NCBI RefSeq assembly: GCF_010868145.1
Contig: NZ_JAAGUY010000019.1
Coordinates: 55,905 to 119,904, forward strand
From: Nocardia cyriacigeorgica
GTDB taxonomy: Bacteria > Actinomycetota > Actinomycetes > Mycobacteriales > Mycobacteriaceae
Direction of reading: 5' to 3'
DNA length: 64,000 bases
Below, in pieces: positions 8,047 through 15,161 of this stretch (its first letter is position 1; the number at the start of each line of letters is the position of its first letter). The notes beneath the pieces were generated by a model. The model worked only from the letters and a program-made list of their open reading frames with translations, had not been told where the DNA came from and did no database searches. Both the position numbers and the translations under genes were made by a program.

Positions 8047-8922
8047 ATGGCGCCGAGTTCGCCGGTGGTCGCAAGGTGGGAACTGTCGTATCGCACGCGT
8101 AAGCGGCGTGAAGAGCTGGGAATCACAAGCCCGCAGGTCGCGAAGGCGCTTCGGTTCTCGACAACGTATTGGCCGAAGATCGAGCGGGATCAGCGGATCT
8201 TGCCTGAGGACAAGCTGAAGAAGCTGCTACAGCTGCTCGAATTCTCCGATGATGAGCAAGCGGAGCTGATCGAACTGCGGACGTTGGCTCGACAGCGGGG
8301 CTGGTGGTCGGAGTACGAAGGCATCTTCCCAGAGGAGCAGCTCCGATTGTGGGGTATGGAGTACGGTGCCGAGGAAATCAGCGCGGTCGATGCGGTACTG
8401 GTTCCTGGCTTGCTTCAAACCGAGGAGTACGCGCGAGCCATCATCACTGCCGATACCGCGTTCATTCGGCAGATCGAAGTCCAGCAACGGGTCGAAGCCC
8501 GGATGCGGCGTCAGGAGCGGTTGTCGGATGCGGAGCCGCTTCGCCTGAATGTTGTTGTCAGCGAGGCTGTTTTGCGGCAGCAGACCGGTGGTCCTGGCGT
8601 ACTACGGCGTCAATTGCTGCACATTGTCGACATGATCAATCGCTATCCGGCGACGATTGACTTCCGCGTCCTACCTTTCTCGAGCCGAACCGGAGCCATC
8701 GGCGGATGCTCGACAATCCACATCCTTGACTTTGCGCGTCCGCAGCTACCGACAGTCGGGTGGGCGGAGGTGCCGGGATATGGCGAACTAGTGGAGGACA
8801 CCGGCCGCATTCGCGACATGTCATCGGTATTCGGCCACCTGCAACGCGAGTCGCTCAGCCCGGAGGGTTCGCTCGGTTTGCTCGAGAAATTGGCGGCCGA
8901 GCTGGATTCTGCGGGTGAGTAG
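8047..8922 (+). CDS. Scr1-family HTH regulator (XRE HTH plus DUF5753)
   Basis: 291 residues. The N-terminal XRE-type HTH lies at about 20-75 (RKRREELGITSPQVAKALRFS, then YWPKIERDQR). The DUF5753 domain (about 105-285) shows its hallmarks: YGAEEISAVDAVLVPGLLQTEEYA, then RQERL, VVVSEAVLR, and a GPGVLRRQLLHI segment. These regulators pair with DUF397 proteins and are described as Scr1/Scr2-type toxin-antitoxin-like or developmental regulators in Streptomyces. Start ATG 8047 after GAGAGGGG. The DUF397 gene follows 10 bases after the stop, consistent with one operon. Confidence 0.92.
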   Translation: MAPSSPVVARWELSYRTRKRREELGITSPQVAKALRFSTTYWPKIERDQRILPEDKLKKLLQLLEFSDDEQAELIELRTLARQRGWWSEYEGIFPEEQLRLWGMEYGAEEISAVDAVLVPGLLQTEEYARAIITADTAFIRQIEVQQRVEARMRRQERLSDAEPLRLNVVVSEAVLRQQTGGPGVLRRQLLHIVDMINRYPATIDFRVLPFSSRTGAIGGCSTIHILDFARPQLPTVGWAEVPGYGELVEDTGRIRDMSSVFGHLQRESLSPEGSLGLLEKLAAELDSAGE

Positions 8923-8932
8923 GATCAGGTTC

Positions 8933-9301
8933 ATGAACGCCAGGGTCACCCCACGGCTGCGTGGCTGGTTCAAGGCATCTGCCTCGAACCAGTCCTCAGC
9001 GTGCGTCGAAGTCCGATTCTCCGACGGCGAAGTGCTCGTCCGTGACAGCAAGCAGCGCTCAGACGCTGACAGTGGCCAGCCGATGGTCGTGATCCCGACG
9101 GCGTCATGGTCGAGGTTCCTGGATGCCGCCGTGCGGCGCGCGCCTGCCACAGTCGACGGCTTGGCACTTGCGCCGGCTCGCGACGGCGGTATGTCGGTCC
9201 GCGCTGCGGACGGCACCGTCCTCACCTACACCCCGGCCGAGTGGGACGCCTTTACCGCCGGCATCCAGGCCGGAGAGTTCACGCTGCTCGCCGCCGCCTG
9301 A
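8933..9301 (+). CDS. DUF397-domain protein with two DUF397-like units
   Basis: 122 residues from ATG 8933 (AGGATCAGG upstream); an upstream in-frame GTG (8915) overlaps the regulator stop and is less likely. The first unit (about 10-68) reads WFKASASNQ, CVEVRF, VRDSK, then PTASWSRFL. The second (about 80-120) reads MSVRAADGT, LTYTPAEWDAFTAGIQAGEF, which matches the C-terminal half of DUF397. Single-unit proteins of about 60 residues are usual, so this is a duplicated form. In characterised pairs the DUF397 protein binds and modulates its neighbouring DUF5753 regulator. Confidence 0.88.
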   Translation: MNARVTPRLRGWFKASASNQSSACVEVRFSDGEVLVRDSKQRSDADSGQPMVVIPTASWSRFLDAAVRRAPATVDGLALAPARDGGMSVRAADGTVLTYTPAEWDAFTAGIQAGEFTLLAAA

Positions 9302-9414
9302 TCTGCGTACTCACACGTTGAAGGTCGTGGCCGAAACTCGGAACGATCGGCCACGACTCGGTCGGCGGGCGACAGCACGACTTCATCCGCAGCCCTGGCG
9401 GGCGCGGATGTACA

Positions 9415-9703
9415 TCAGGCCGGCATGTCGGTCAGGCGGCGCAGGGTGAACGGCTCGGCGAGAATCTCCGCAAGAACCGCCGCCACGTGCTGGAAATGCG
9501 GCAGGGTGAAGTGGTGTTCCAGTGCCGCGGCATCGGTCCATTCCTCCGCGATTAGCACCCGGTCCGCGCGTGTGGGATCGACGTAGGGCTGATAGCCCAG
9601 GCCCCCTTCCTCGGCCAGCGATGGTGCGATCATCGCGATCAGCTGCGTCGCGCAGGCGTTGCTCCTGCCCGGGCCTGGCGATGATGGACAGCGTGTTCGA
9701 CAT
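9415..9703 (-). pseudogene. Frameshifted quinol monooxygenase (antibiotic biosynthesis monooxygenase family)
   Basis: The ABM family consists of small dimeric ferredoxin-fold monooxygenases. A good start with AGGAG upstream (ATG 9703) reads MSNTLSIIARPGQEQRLRDA; coding similarity then continues in another frame with LIAMIAPSLAEEGGLGYQPY, a VDPT segment, VLIAEEWTDAAALEHHF and HFQHV. The switch is at about 9650, where one extra base (or two missing) breaks the frame. It is either a genuine pseudogene or a base error. The two parts together have the usual length of about 95 residues. Confidence 0.75.
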
Positions 9704-9875
9704 GCGGGTGACTCCTGATCGATGAGGATGTGGATCGTCATGTCTGCCGCAGCGGACGTTGACCATGGTGTGGGTTCGTGACCACTCCACCCAGTGCTCG
9801 GTTCGGCCGGGGTCGGTCCTGCCTGGGTCTGGCAGGACCGGGCAGGGCGGGTCGACCGTCTGAGAATCTGAGGGC

Positions 9876-10050
9876 ATGGACCGTGCACGACAGCTCAGCG
9901 AGTTCCTCAAAACCCGCCGCGCTCAGCTGCAACCCGATGAAGCCGGCGCCGCCAGTTCGGCGGCCAACGCCGGGTTCCCGGGCTTCGGCGTGAGGAGCTC
10001 GCTCTGCTGGCGGGGTGAGATGTCCGTTACATACTCCTCAAGGAAACGGC
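9876..10050 (+). pseudogene. 5' fragment of an XRE (MmyB-like) regulator gene
   Basis: ATG 9876 begins MDRARQLSEFLKTRRAQLQP, the typical start of MmyB-like regulators of about 280 residues (XRE HTH followed by a ligand-binding domain). After about 25 residues the frame shifts; in the new frame RRVPGLRREELALLAG, the next part of the HTH, can be read up to about 10015, where a TGA interrupts it. The remainder of such a gene appears at 12437-13207, with IS remnants and a reverse transcriptase gene between. The two pieces overlap slightly in the HTH and differ in sequence there, so they may come from one gene plus rearrangement or from two paralogues. Confidence 0.75.
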
Positions 10051-10099
10051 CGAACGGAAGCCAGCGACCGGTCCAGCCTTCGTTGCCGGAGGAGCCAAA

Positions 10100-10343
10100 G
10101 TGCTGCAGCCGCCGCCATATGCCCGCCTCGGTCCACCTCGTAAACCGGCGATGCGCAGTCGGCACACTCACCCTGGCTGACTGCGCCAGCATCCGACACG
10201 CACAACCACCGGTCCACCACCCCCGTGGACACCGCCCGCCCATCAGCCCGGGCGGTACCCACCGCCCTACCGACGGATCGCGAACTCAGCGGACTAGGGC
10301 AGTCCAAGGTCCGCAACTCGTCAGGCACCAGCCACAACGACAT
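10100..10343 (-). mobile_element. Remnant of an IS5-family transposase gene (N-terminal part)
   Basis: Starting at ATG 10343 the minus strand reads MSLWLVPDELRTL, the start of IS5-group (DUF4096-type) transposases. After at least one frameshift, VSVPTAHRRFTRWTEAGIWR, the conserved end of the same N-terminal domain, is readable down to about 10103. The catalytic DDE part is absent. It is a decayed insertion sequence at the left side of the reverse transcriptase island. No terminal inverted repeats were identified. Confidence 0.7.
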
Positions 10344-10442
10344 CGCATCGGTCACGACCAACAGCATGCGACCAGCCACTTCAGACACAACTCGAACAAA
10401 CGCCACGACATGAGACGTGCTCTTAGGCCGGAGGGACAGCGC

Positions 10443-10462
10443 CATGAGCCGTGATTCTCATG
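10443..10462. other. Stem-loop at the left edge of the A+T-rich segment
   Basis: CATGAG-ccgtgatt-CTCATG, a perfect 6-bp stem with an 8-base loop. It stands where the sequence changes from G+C-rich IS remnant to the A+T-richer segment that carries the reverse transcriptase, about 90 bases before that gene. It could be an element end, a regulatory hairpin or part of a non-coding RNA of the kind several defence reverse transcriptases use. Nothing shows which. Confidence 0.3.
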
Positions 10463-10554
10463 CGTAAAAGGATCGATAGAACCATTATGTCTGCGTTATA
10501 GTTGAAGTTTCGAGCACATGTATTGAAGTAATTCGAGAGGAATCTGAGAGCCTG

Positions 10555-12081
10555 ATGGTGAAACTCGGTGGTATGCGGTTCCGCACACCAATATCGACAC
10601 AGGTGCATTCTAGCCTGCTGCGTTATAACTACCTTCCGGCTATGGGAAAGCGCCGCGACGAAATTCCGCCCTCTCTAAATTCGACAGCGCTAACTGTAAA
10701 AATTGCTCGTGAAGTGACTTCGCGGTGCGGGTCAGGGAACGGTATACGCAGGGACTTCGATGCTGTGCCATATGAGGCGACCAGGTTCAATTTGGTGGCT
10801 AGACAACTTTCCATTCCACACCCCCTGCCTTACGTGCACCTGGTCGATACAATCGCCCAGAATTGGGATTCGCTGAAATTCATATCCAAAAATAGTTATA
10901 GCCAATTTCGTCCCGCGAACCATGGAGACGGACGCTTGTTTGCGATGAACTACGGACAGCAGAAATCGCAGAACAATCTGTTTAATCGATGGATTCGATT
11001 CGGGGCCGAGTATCGGGTATCGGCCGATATAGCCAACTTCTATCCGGGTTTCTACACACACTCGATACCATGGGCGCTCGTCGGGCATCAGGTTGCCAAG
11101 CAAAATAGACAGCCAAGTCTTTGGTACAACGAATTGGACATGCGGTTTCGCAACTGTAATCGTGGGGAAACATTAGGGCTTCATGTGGGCCCCGGCACTT
11201 CTGCGCTGGGGGCTGAGATGGTCTTAAGTGCCGTCGACGAAACCTTGAAGAAATTGGGCTACAAGTATATTCGTTTTGTGGATGACTATGAATTCTACGC
11301 CAAGAACCGAGAAGAGGCCGAAGAGTTCATTCTTGATCTCTCTAAAGCGCTGTCATCCTTCGGGTTGAAGCTTAATGGGAGAAAGACGAGAGTCGAGCCT
11401 CTGCCTCTTCCTGACAAACCCGACTGGATGCGCACTCTCATACCGCAGATTCCGAGGCCCACTCACTTTTCTCGATTGGAGCCCTATCTTGAAGAAGCTC
11501 TGGAACTGGCTAAAACATCGCCCGACGGTAGCGTCTTAAAGTTCGCAATAGACGCAGTATTGCGAACGAAGGATATCGAGATCCGCGCGGATGAAATCCT
11601 CCCCTGCCTGTTTACGATCTGCTTCCATAGCCCAGGCTTGCTTCCGGAAGTAAGTCATATATTCGATATCAGCAACGCCGACGGTATCGATTATGCTGAT
11701 GAACTGAATATGCTTCTTAAAAGACATGCTCGATTCAGGCGATCAGATGGTATGTCTTGGGTGCTTCACATCATGCGTTCGGAGGGAGTGAAAATAGAAC
11801 AATCCGCGACTCAGGCTGTCATTGACTCGGCGGACTGCATTCCGATTCTCCTATTGCACCACCTTGGGCAGAGTAACGCCGTCGCAGCTGTTGAGAAGTA
11901 TGCAAGAGACCTTCTGGCAGCGCCCGCAATCGGCTACGACATCGATAGGAGTTGGGTACTACTCTATGAACTATTTCGACAAGGGGTAATCGCTAATCCG
12001 TATGGAAATGACCCGAAAGATGTGGCAGCTAAAACTGCGTTCGATTTGTTAGTTCAACACAGGGTTAGTTTCCTCAGGTAA
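10555..12081 (+). CDS. Reverse transcriptase of the unknown-group/defence type (DRT-like)
   Basis: 508 residues from ATG 10555 (GAGAGG and GAGAG upstream). The catalytic core is visible: motif A with ADIANFYP (Asp158), motif B around LGLHVGPGTSALGAE (207-221), and the YxDD-equivalent RFVDDYEFYA (Asp243 and Asp244); the FGLKLNGRKT segment (269-278) follows as motif D. The N-terminal 150 residues and a helical C-terminal region of about 210 residues are unlike group II intron (no maturase/GIIM features), retron or diversity-generating enzymes. This matches the stand-alone UG/DRT antiphage class, whose members synthesise DNA during phage infection; the subgroup cannot be assigned here. Codon use is clearly A+T-richer than all neighbours, and IS remnants flank the gene, so it was acquired. 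Confidence 0.85.
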   Translation: MVKLGGMRFRTPISTQVHSSLLRYNYLPAMGKRRDEIPPSLNSTALTVKIAREVTSRCGSGNGIRRDFDAVPYEATRFNLVARQLSIPHPLPYVHLVDTIAQNWDSLKFISKNSYSQFRPANHGDGRLFAMNYGQQKSQNNLFNRWIRFGAEYRVSADIANFYPGFYTHSIPWALVGHQVAKQNRQPSLWYNELDMRFRNCNRGETLGLHVGPGTSALGAEMVLSAVDETLKKLGYKYIRFVDDYEFYAKNREEAEEFILDLSKALSSFGLKLNGRKTRVEPLPLPDKPDWMRTLIPQIPRPTHFSRLEPYLEEALELAKTSPDGSVLKFAIDAVLRTKDIEIRADEILPCLFTICFHSPGLLPEVSHIFDISNADGIDYADELNMLLKRHARFRRSDGMSWVLHIMRSEGVKIEQSATQAVIDSADCIPILLLHHLGQSNAVAAVEKYARDLLAAPAIGYDIDRSWVLLYELFRQGVIANPYGNDPKDVAAKTAFDLLVQHRVSFLR

Positions 12082-12097
12082 CGCAACTGTTCTTGCG
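12082..12097. terminator. Small hairpin directly after the reverse transcriptase stop
   Basis: CGCAA-ctgttc-TTGCG begins at the base after the TAA. The stem is only 5 bp and no T-run follows, so it is a weak candidate for a terminator or RNA 3' end. Confidence 0.25.
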
Positions 12098-12158
12098 CCG
12101 CCTGACGCCGGTCGCTGTACTCGCCGGGGCGCTCGCGAGTAAGTAGGGAGCACCCACT

Positions 12159-12291
12159 GGTGGCGCGTGGACGGCTGGGTTCGACGAGTTGTGCGGGCGA
12201 GTGGCTGGACGTCTTCTGCGGTCGGAGCCGCGTCATCGGGCGCGGGCGTATTCGCGGGGTTTGCTGGCGCGGTTGGCAGGAAAGAACGGCT
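12159..12291 (+). mobile_element. Remnant of an IS701-family transposase gene (N-terminal part)
   Basis: In one frame from about 12168 the sequence reads WTAGFDELCGRVAGRLL, then EPRHRARAYSRGLLARLAGK and NG. This is the conserved start of IS701-type transposases (helix followed by RARAYxRGLL and GKNGW). After position 12291 the similarity stops, although the frame stays open. The catalytic part is missing. It bounds the reverse transcriptase island on the right. Confidence 0.75.
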
Positions 12292-12436
12292 CCGCGCCGG
12301 AGTCCGCTAGTGATTCTCGAGATGCGCGTGGCCCGCAGGTAGAGAATGAGCACCGTGCACGGTCCATACGACAGTGGTTTGCGATGCGGGATCATGCCGG
12401 TCCGGTTGAAGATTCGCAGCTCAGACCATAGGGAGT

Positions 12437-13207
12437 TCGGAGGTTTCACCACTCACAGGAGTCAGCGTCGACTACTACACCCGCTTGGAGCAGGGCCGTG
12501 CCCGCAACATGTCACCGGACGTGCTCGACGCTGTCGCTCGCGCCCTCCAACTTGATGCCGACGCACGCGACCACCTGCACAATCTCGCCAAACCGCCGAC
12601 GGGCCGCAAGCGGCCGAGCCGTCCGCAACAGGTCGGGCCGCGGATGCGGCAAGCGCTGACCGCGCTGGCGTCGGTGCCCGCCTACATCATCGGTCGCCGG
12701 CTCGACGTGCCGGCGTGGAACGAGCTGGCGCGGCTGTTGATCGCTGATTTCCCGGAGCTACCGGCCGCCGAACGCAATATGGCTCGCCTGGTCTTCCTCG
12801 ACGAAACGGCACGAGATCTCTACCCCGACTGGGAAATCAAAGCCCGCGACACCGTTGCCAATTTGCGCTATGACGCCGGCCGCCATCCCGACGATCCCCA
12901 ACTGGCCGGACTCGTCGGAGAACTCTCCTTGGCCAGCAGCGATTTCCGGCGTCTGTGGGCCGGCCACGACGTGCACGCGAAAACTCGCGGCCGCAAACGA
13001 TTCCACCACCCTCGCATCGGCGAACTCGCGCTCGACTACGTCGCCATGCGCGCCCCCGACGACCCGGACATGACCATGATGATATACAGCGCGCCCGCCG
13101 AATCCGAGGCGGCCGCCTCGCTTCAACTGCTCGCCGCACTCACCGACCCCGCACCTGATTTGGCTGACCACCACACACTGAGCCAAAGCCGCCACCCGTC
13201 GACCTAG
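12437..13207 (+). pseudogene. 3' part of an XRE (MmyB-like) regulator gene
   Basis: From about 12440 one frame reads EVSPLTGVSVDYYTRLEQGR, the second half of the XRE HTH, then the MmyB-like ligand-binding domain: VPAYIIGRRLDVPAWNELAR, then RNMARLVFLDETARDLYPDW, GRHPDDPQLAGLVGELS, and FHHPRIGELALDY. The C-terminal part is intact to the stop. The first HTH helices are missing, so specific DNA binding is unlikely even if translation starts at TTG 12485 (about 240 residues). The matching 5' end lies at 9876, beyond the island. The break is what points to an insertion or rearrangement here. Confidence 0.8.
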
Positions 13208-13318
13208 TGGGGCTCGTCGCGGTGGCGGGTCAGCTAGCCGAAGGCTCGTATCTGTCGCCAACGAATACCTGCCGCGGCAAAGTATGGGCGTTTACCTGCG
13301 GATACCAGCGGTGCTGCT

Positions 13319-13359
13319 GTTTGTATAGGTATAGTTCTTAAAACTGTACTTCTACAAAC
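13319..13359. promoter_or_regulatory. 41-bp near-perfect palindrome upstream of the ATPase-nuclease gene
   Basis: Outer arms GTTTGTA (13319-13325) and TACAAAC (13353-13359) and inner arms AGTT (13333-13336) and AACT (13342-13345) share one centre at 13339; 16 of 20 base pairs match. The element is A+T-rich within G+C-rich surroundings and ends just before the GGAG that precedes the start codon at 13369, so a bound protein would block transcription or initiation. It probably holds nested sites for a dimeric repressor, or folds as a hairpin in the 5' leader. Confidence 0.6.
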
Positions 13360-13368
13360 TGGAGCGGC

Positions 13369-14835
13369 ATGGACAAACCGCTGGATATGTTCGACCGGGA
13401 TCACGAGTGGGCGGCGCTGTCGCGTTTCGTCACCGACGGCCAGCCCGGTGCCACCCTCGGGGTGGTTTCCGGGCGGCGTCGGCAGGGCAAGACGTTCCTG
13501 CTCGAGGCGGTGACCAGGGCGGCCGGTGGGTTCTACTTCGGGGCGACGGAAGCGGCGGACGCCGAGTCATTGCGGCGGATCAGCCTGGCATTGACCGACC
13601 ATATCCGTCCGGCGAGTCCGTTTCACTTCGCGCGCTGGGACGAGGTGATCGACACCCTTCTCGGCTTGGGGTCCGACCGGCCCGTCCCGGTCGTGATCGA
13701 CGAGTTTCCGTATCTGGCAAAGGTCAATCCGGAACTGCCTTCGATCATCCAGGAAGCGTTCCGTCCGTTGCGAGAGCAGCGAACGACCTCACGGACCAGG
13801 CTGCTTCTGTGCGGCTCGGCATTGTCGTTCATGGGCAAGTTGTTGTCGGGCAGCGCGCCGCTGCGGGGGCGAGCGGGATTGGAACTGCTGGTACGTCCAC
13901 TCGACTACCAGCTGGCGGCGGAGTTCTGGGGTATCACCGATCCGCACTTGGCGGTCCGGGTCAATGCGATCGTCGGCGGCACACCGGCCTACCGCAGAGA
14001 GTTCGCCCGCGGCGATGTCCCCGCCGACGCCGCCGACTTCGACTCGTGGGTCGAACGCACGGTGCTGAACCCGGAGACACCACTGTTCCGGGAGCCGCGC
14101 TATCTGCTGGCCGAGGAGCCGGACCTGCGTGACGCGGCACTGTATCTGTCGGTGCTCGGCGCGGTCGCCAATGGAAATGCGACGCGGGGCGGTATCGCCG
14201 GCTACCTCGAACGAAAGGCCGCAGATCTCACACACCCGATCAACGTTCTCGAAGATGTCGGCCTGCTACATCGGGATGCGGATGTGTTCCGGCAGAACAG
14301 ATCCGCGTACCGGATTTCTGAGCCGCTGATCGGCTTCTATCACGCCATCATGCGACCGGTCTGGGATCAGTTGGAGCGTCCCGGTAGTGCGCGCCGCGTG
14401 TGGCAGGCAAGTCAACGTCGCTTCACCGCCAACGTGCTCGGCCCGCACTTCGAACAGATCTGCCGCGAATGGGCGCTGCACCACGCCGACCCGGAAGTGT
14501 TCGGGGGCTTGCCCGCACGAGTCGGCCACGGCATCGTCCCCGATGCCACTGGCCGGACCAGTCATGAGGTCGATGTCGCGGTCATCGGACTCGACGACGG
14601 AAGGAAGCCTCCGCTGCTCGCCATCGGCGAGGCGAAATGGAACGACACCATCGGACGTGCCCACATCGACCGGCTCCGGCACATCCGCAGCCTCATCGAA
14701 CGCGCCGGCCGCTACGACACCAGCAACACTCGGCTGATTCTGTTCAGCGGCGCTGGATTCAACGACAACGCTGTGCAGGCAGCAGCGTCGGAGCCCGATA
14801 TCTCCTTGATCGGGCTCGCCGACCTCTACGGGTAG
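13369..14835 (+). CDS. Archaeal-type ATPase with C-terminal PD-(D/E)XK nuclease-like domain
   Basis: 488 residues. An N-terminal P-loop ATPase carries Walker A GRRRQGKT (about 35-42) and Walker B VPVVIDEFPYL (about 105-115), followed by LLCGSALSFMG (sensor 1), as in the PF01637 family. A winged-helix region lies around 250-310. The C-terminal DUF234-type domain contains HEVDVAVIGL and LLAIGEAKWN (about 400-425), the D...ExK pattern of restriction-like nucleases. Proteins of this build occur in mobile and defence-associated regions, but their substrate is unknown. Start ATG 13369 after GGAG. It stands alone, directly behind the 41-bp palindrome and next to the reverse transcriptase island. Confidence 0.82.
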   Translation: MDKPLDMFDRDHEWAALSRFVTDGQPGATLGVVSGRRRQGKTFLLEAVTRAAGGFYFGATEAADAESLRRISLALTDHIRPASPFHFARWDEVIDTLLGLGSDRPVPVVIDEFPYLAKVNPELPSIIQEAFRPLREQRTTSRTRLLLCGSALSFMGKLLSGSAPLRGRAGLELLVRPLDYQLAAEFWGITDPHLAVRVNAIVGGTPAYRREFARGDVPADAADFDSWVERTVLNPETPLFREPRYLLAEEPDLRDAALYLSVLGAVANGNATRGGIAGYLERKAADLTHPINVLEDVGLLHRDADVFRQNRSAYRISEPLIGFYHAIMRPVWDQLERPGSARRVWQASQRRFTANVLGPHFEQICREWALHHADPEVFGGLPARVGHGIVPDATGRTSHEVDVAVIGLDDGRKPPLLAIGEAKWNDTIGRAHIDRLRHIRSLIERAGRYDTSNTRLILFSGAGFNDNAVQAAASEPDISLIGLADLYG

Positions 14836-15161
14836 ATCAGCTGGTTCGATCAAGAATCCCGTCGGTGGTGAGGCGGCACCGGTGTGGAAGGCTGCCCACG
14901 GTCAGCTGGTGCTCACCCATTCGATACCGCGCGCAGTCCCGCTGCTGTGTCGGAGTCGGGGCGGTTTCTGGGCGAGGATGATGGCGCCGTCGGCGTTCGT
15001 GACGGATCTGGGTGTCGGCAGCCATGTCTTCGGCTAGCCGATCGCACGCGGGCCGTGCGCCGCGGCGATCGGTAGCGACAACTGATCGCGGAATTCGGGT
15101 GCGCCGTAGCCGATCCGGGCCAGGTATCGGCTCGGCGACGGGACCACGGCTCGTCGGGGAC
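14836..15161. other. Intergenic stretch without recognisable gene
   Basis: About 325 bases between two convergent genes. The open frames here are G+C-driven and show no protein-like sequence; no hairpin or repeat was noticed. Confidence 0.4.

Noticed and set aside
10555..12081. Group II intron or retron
   Set aside because: No maturase/X domain, no intron domain V-like hairpin noticed, and no msr/msd-type inverted repeats immediately upstream.
13208..13318. Possible short gene between the XRE remnant and the palindrome
   Set aside because: No frame with protein-like sequence or ribosome-binding site.
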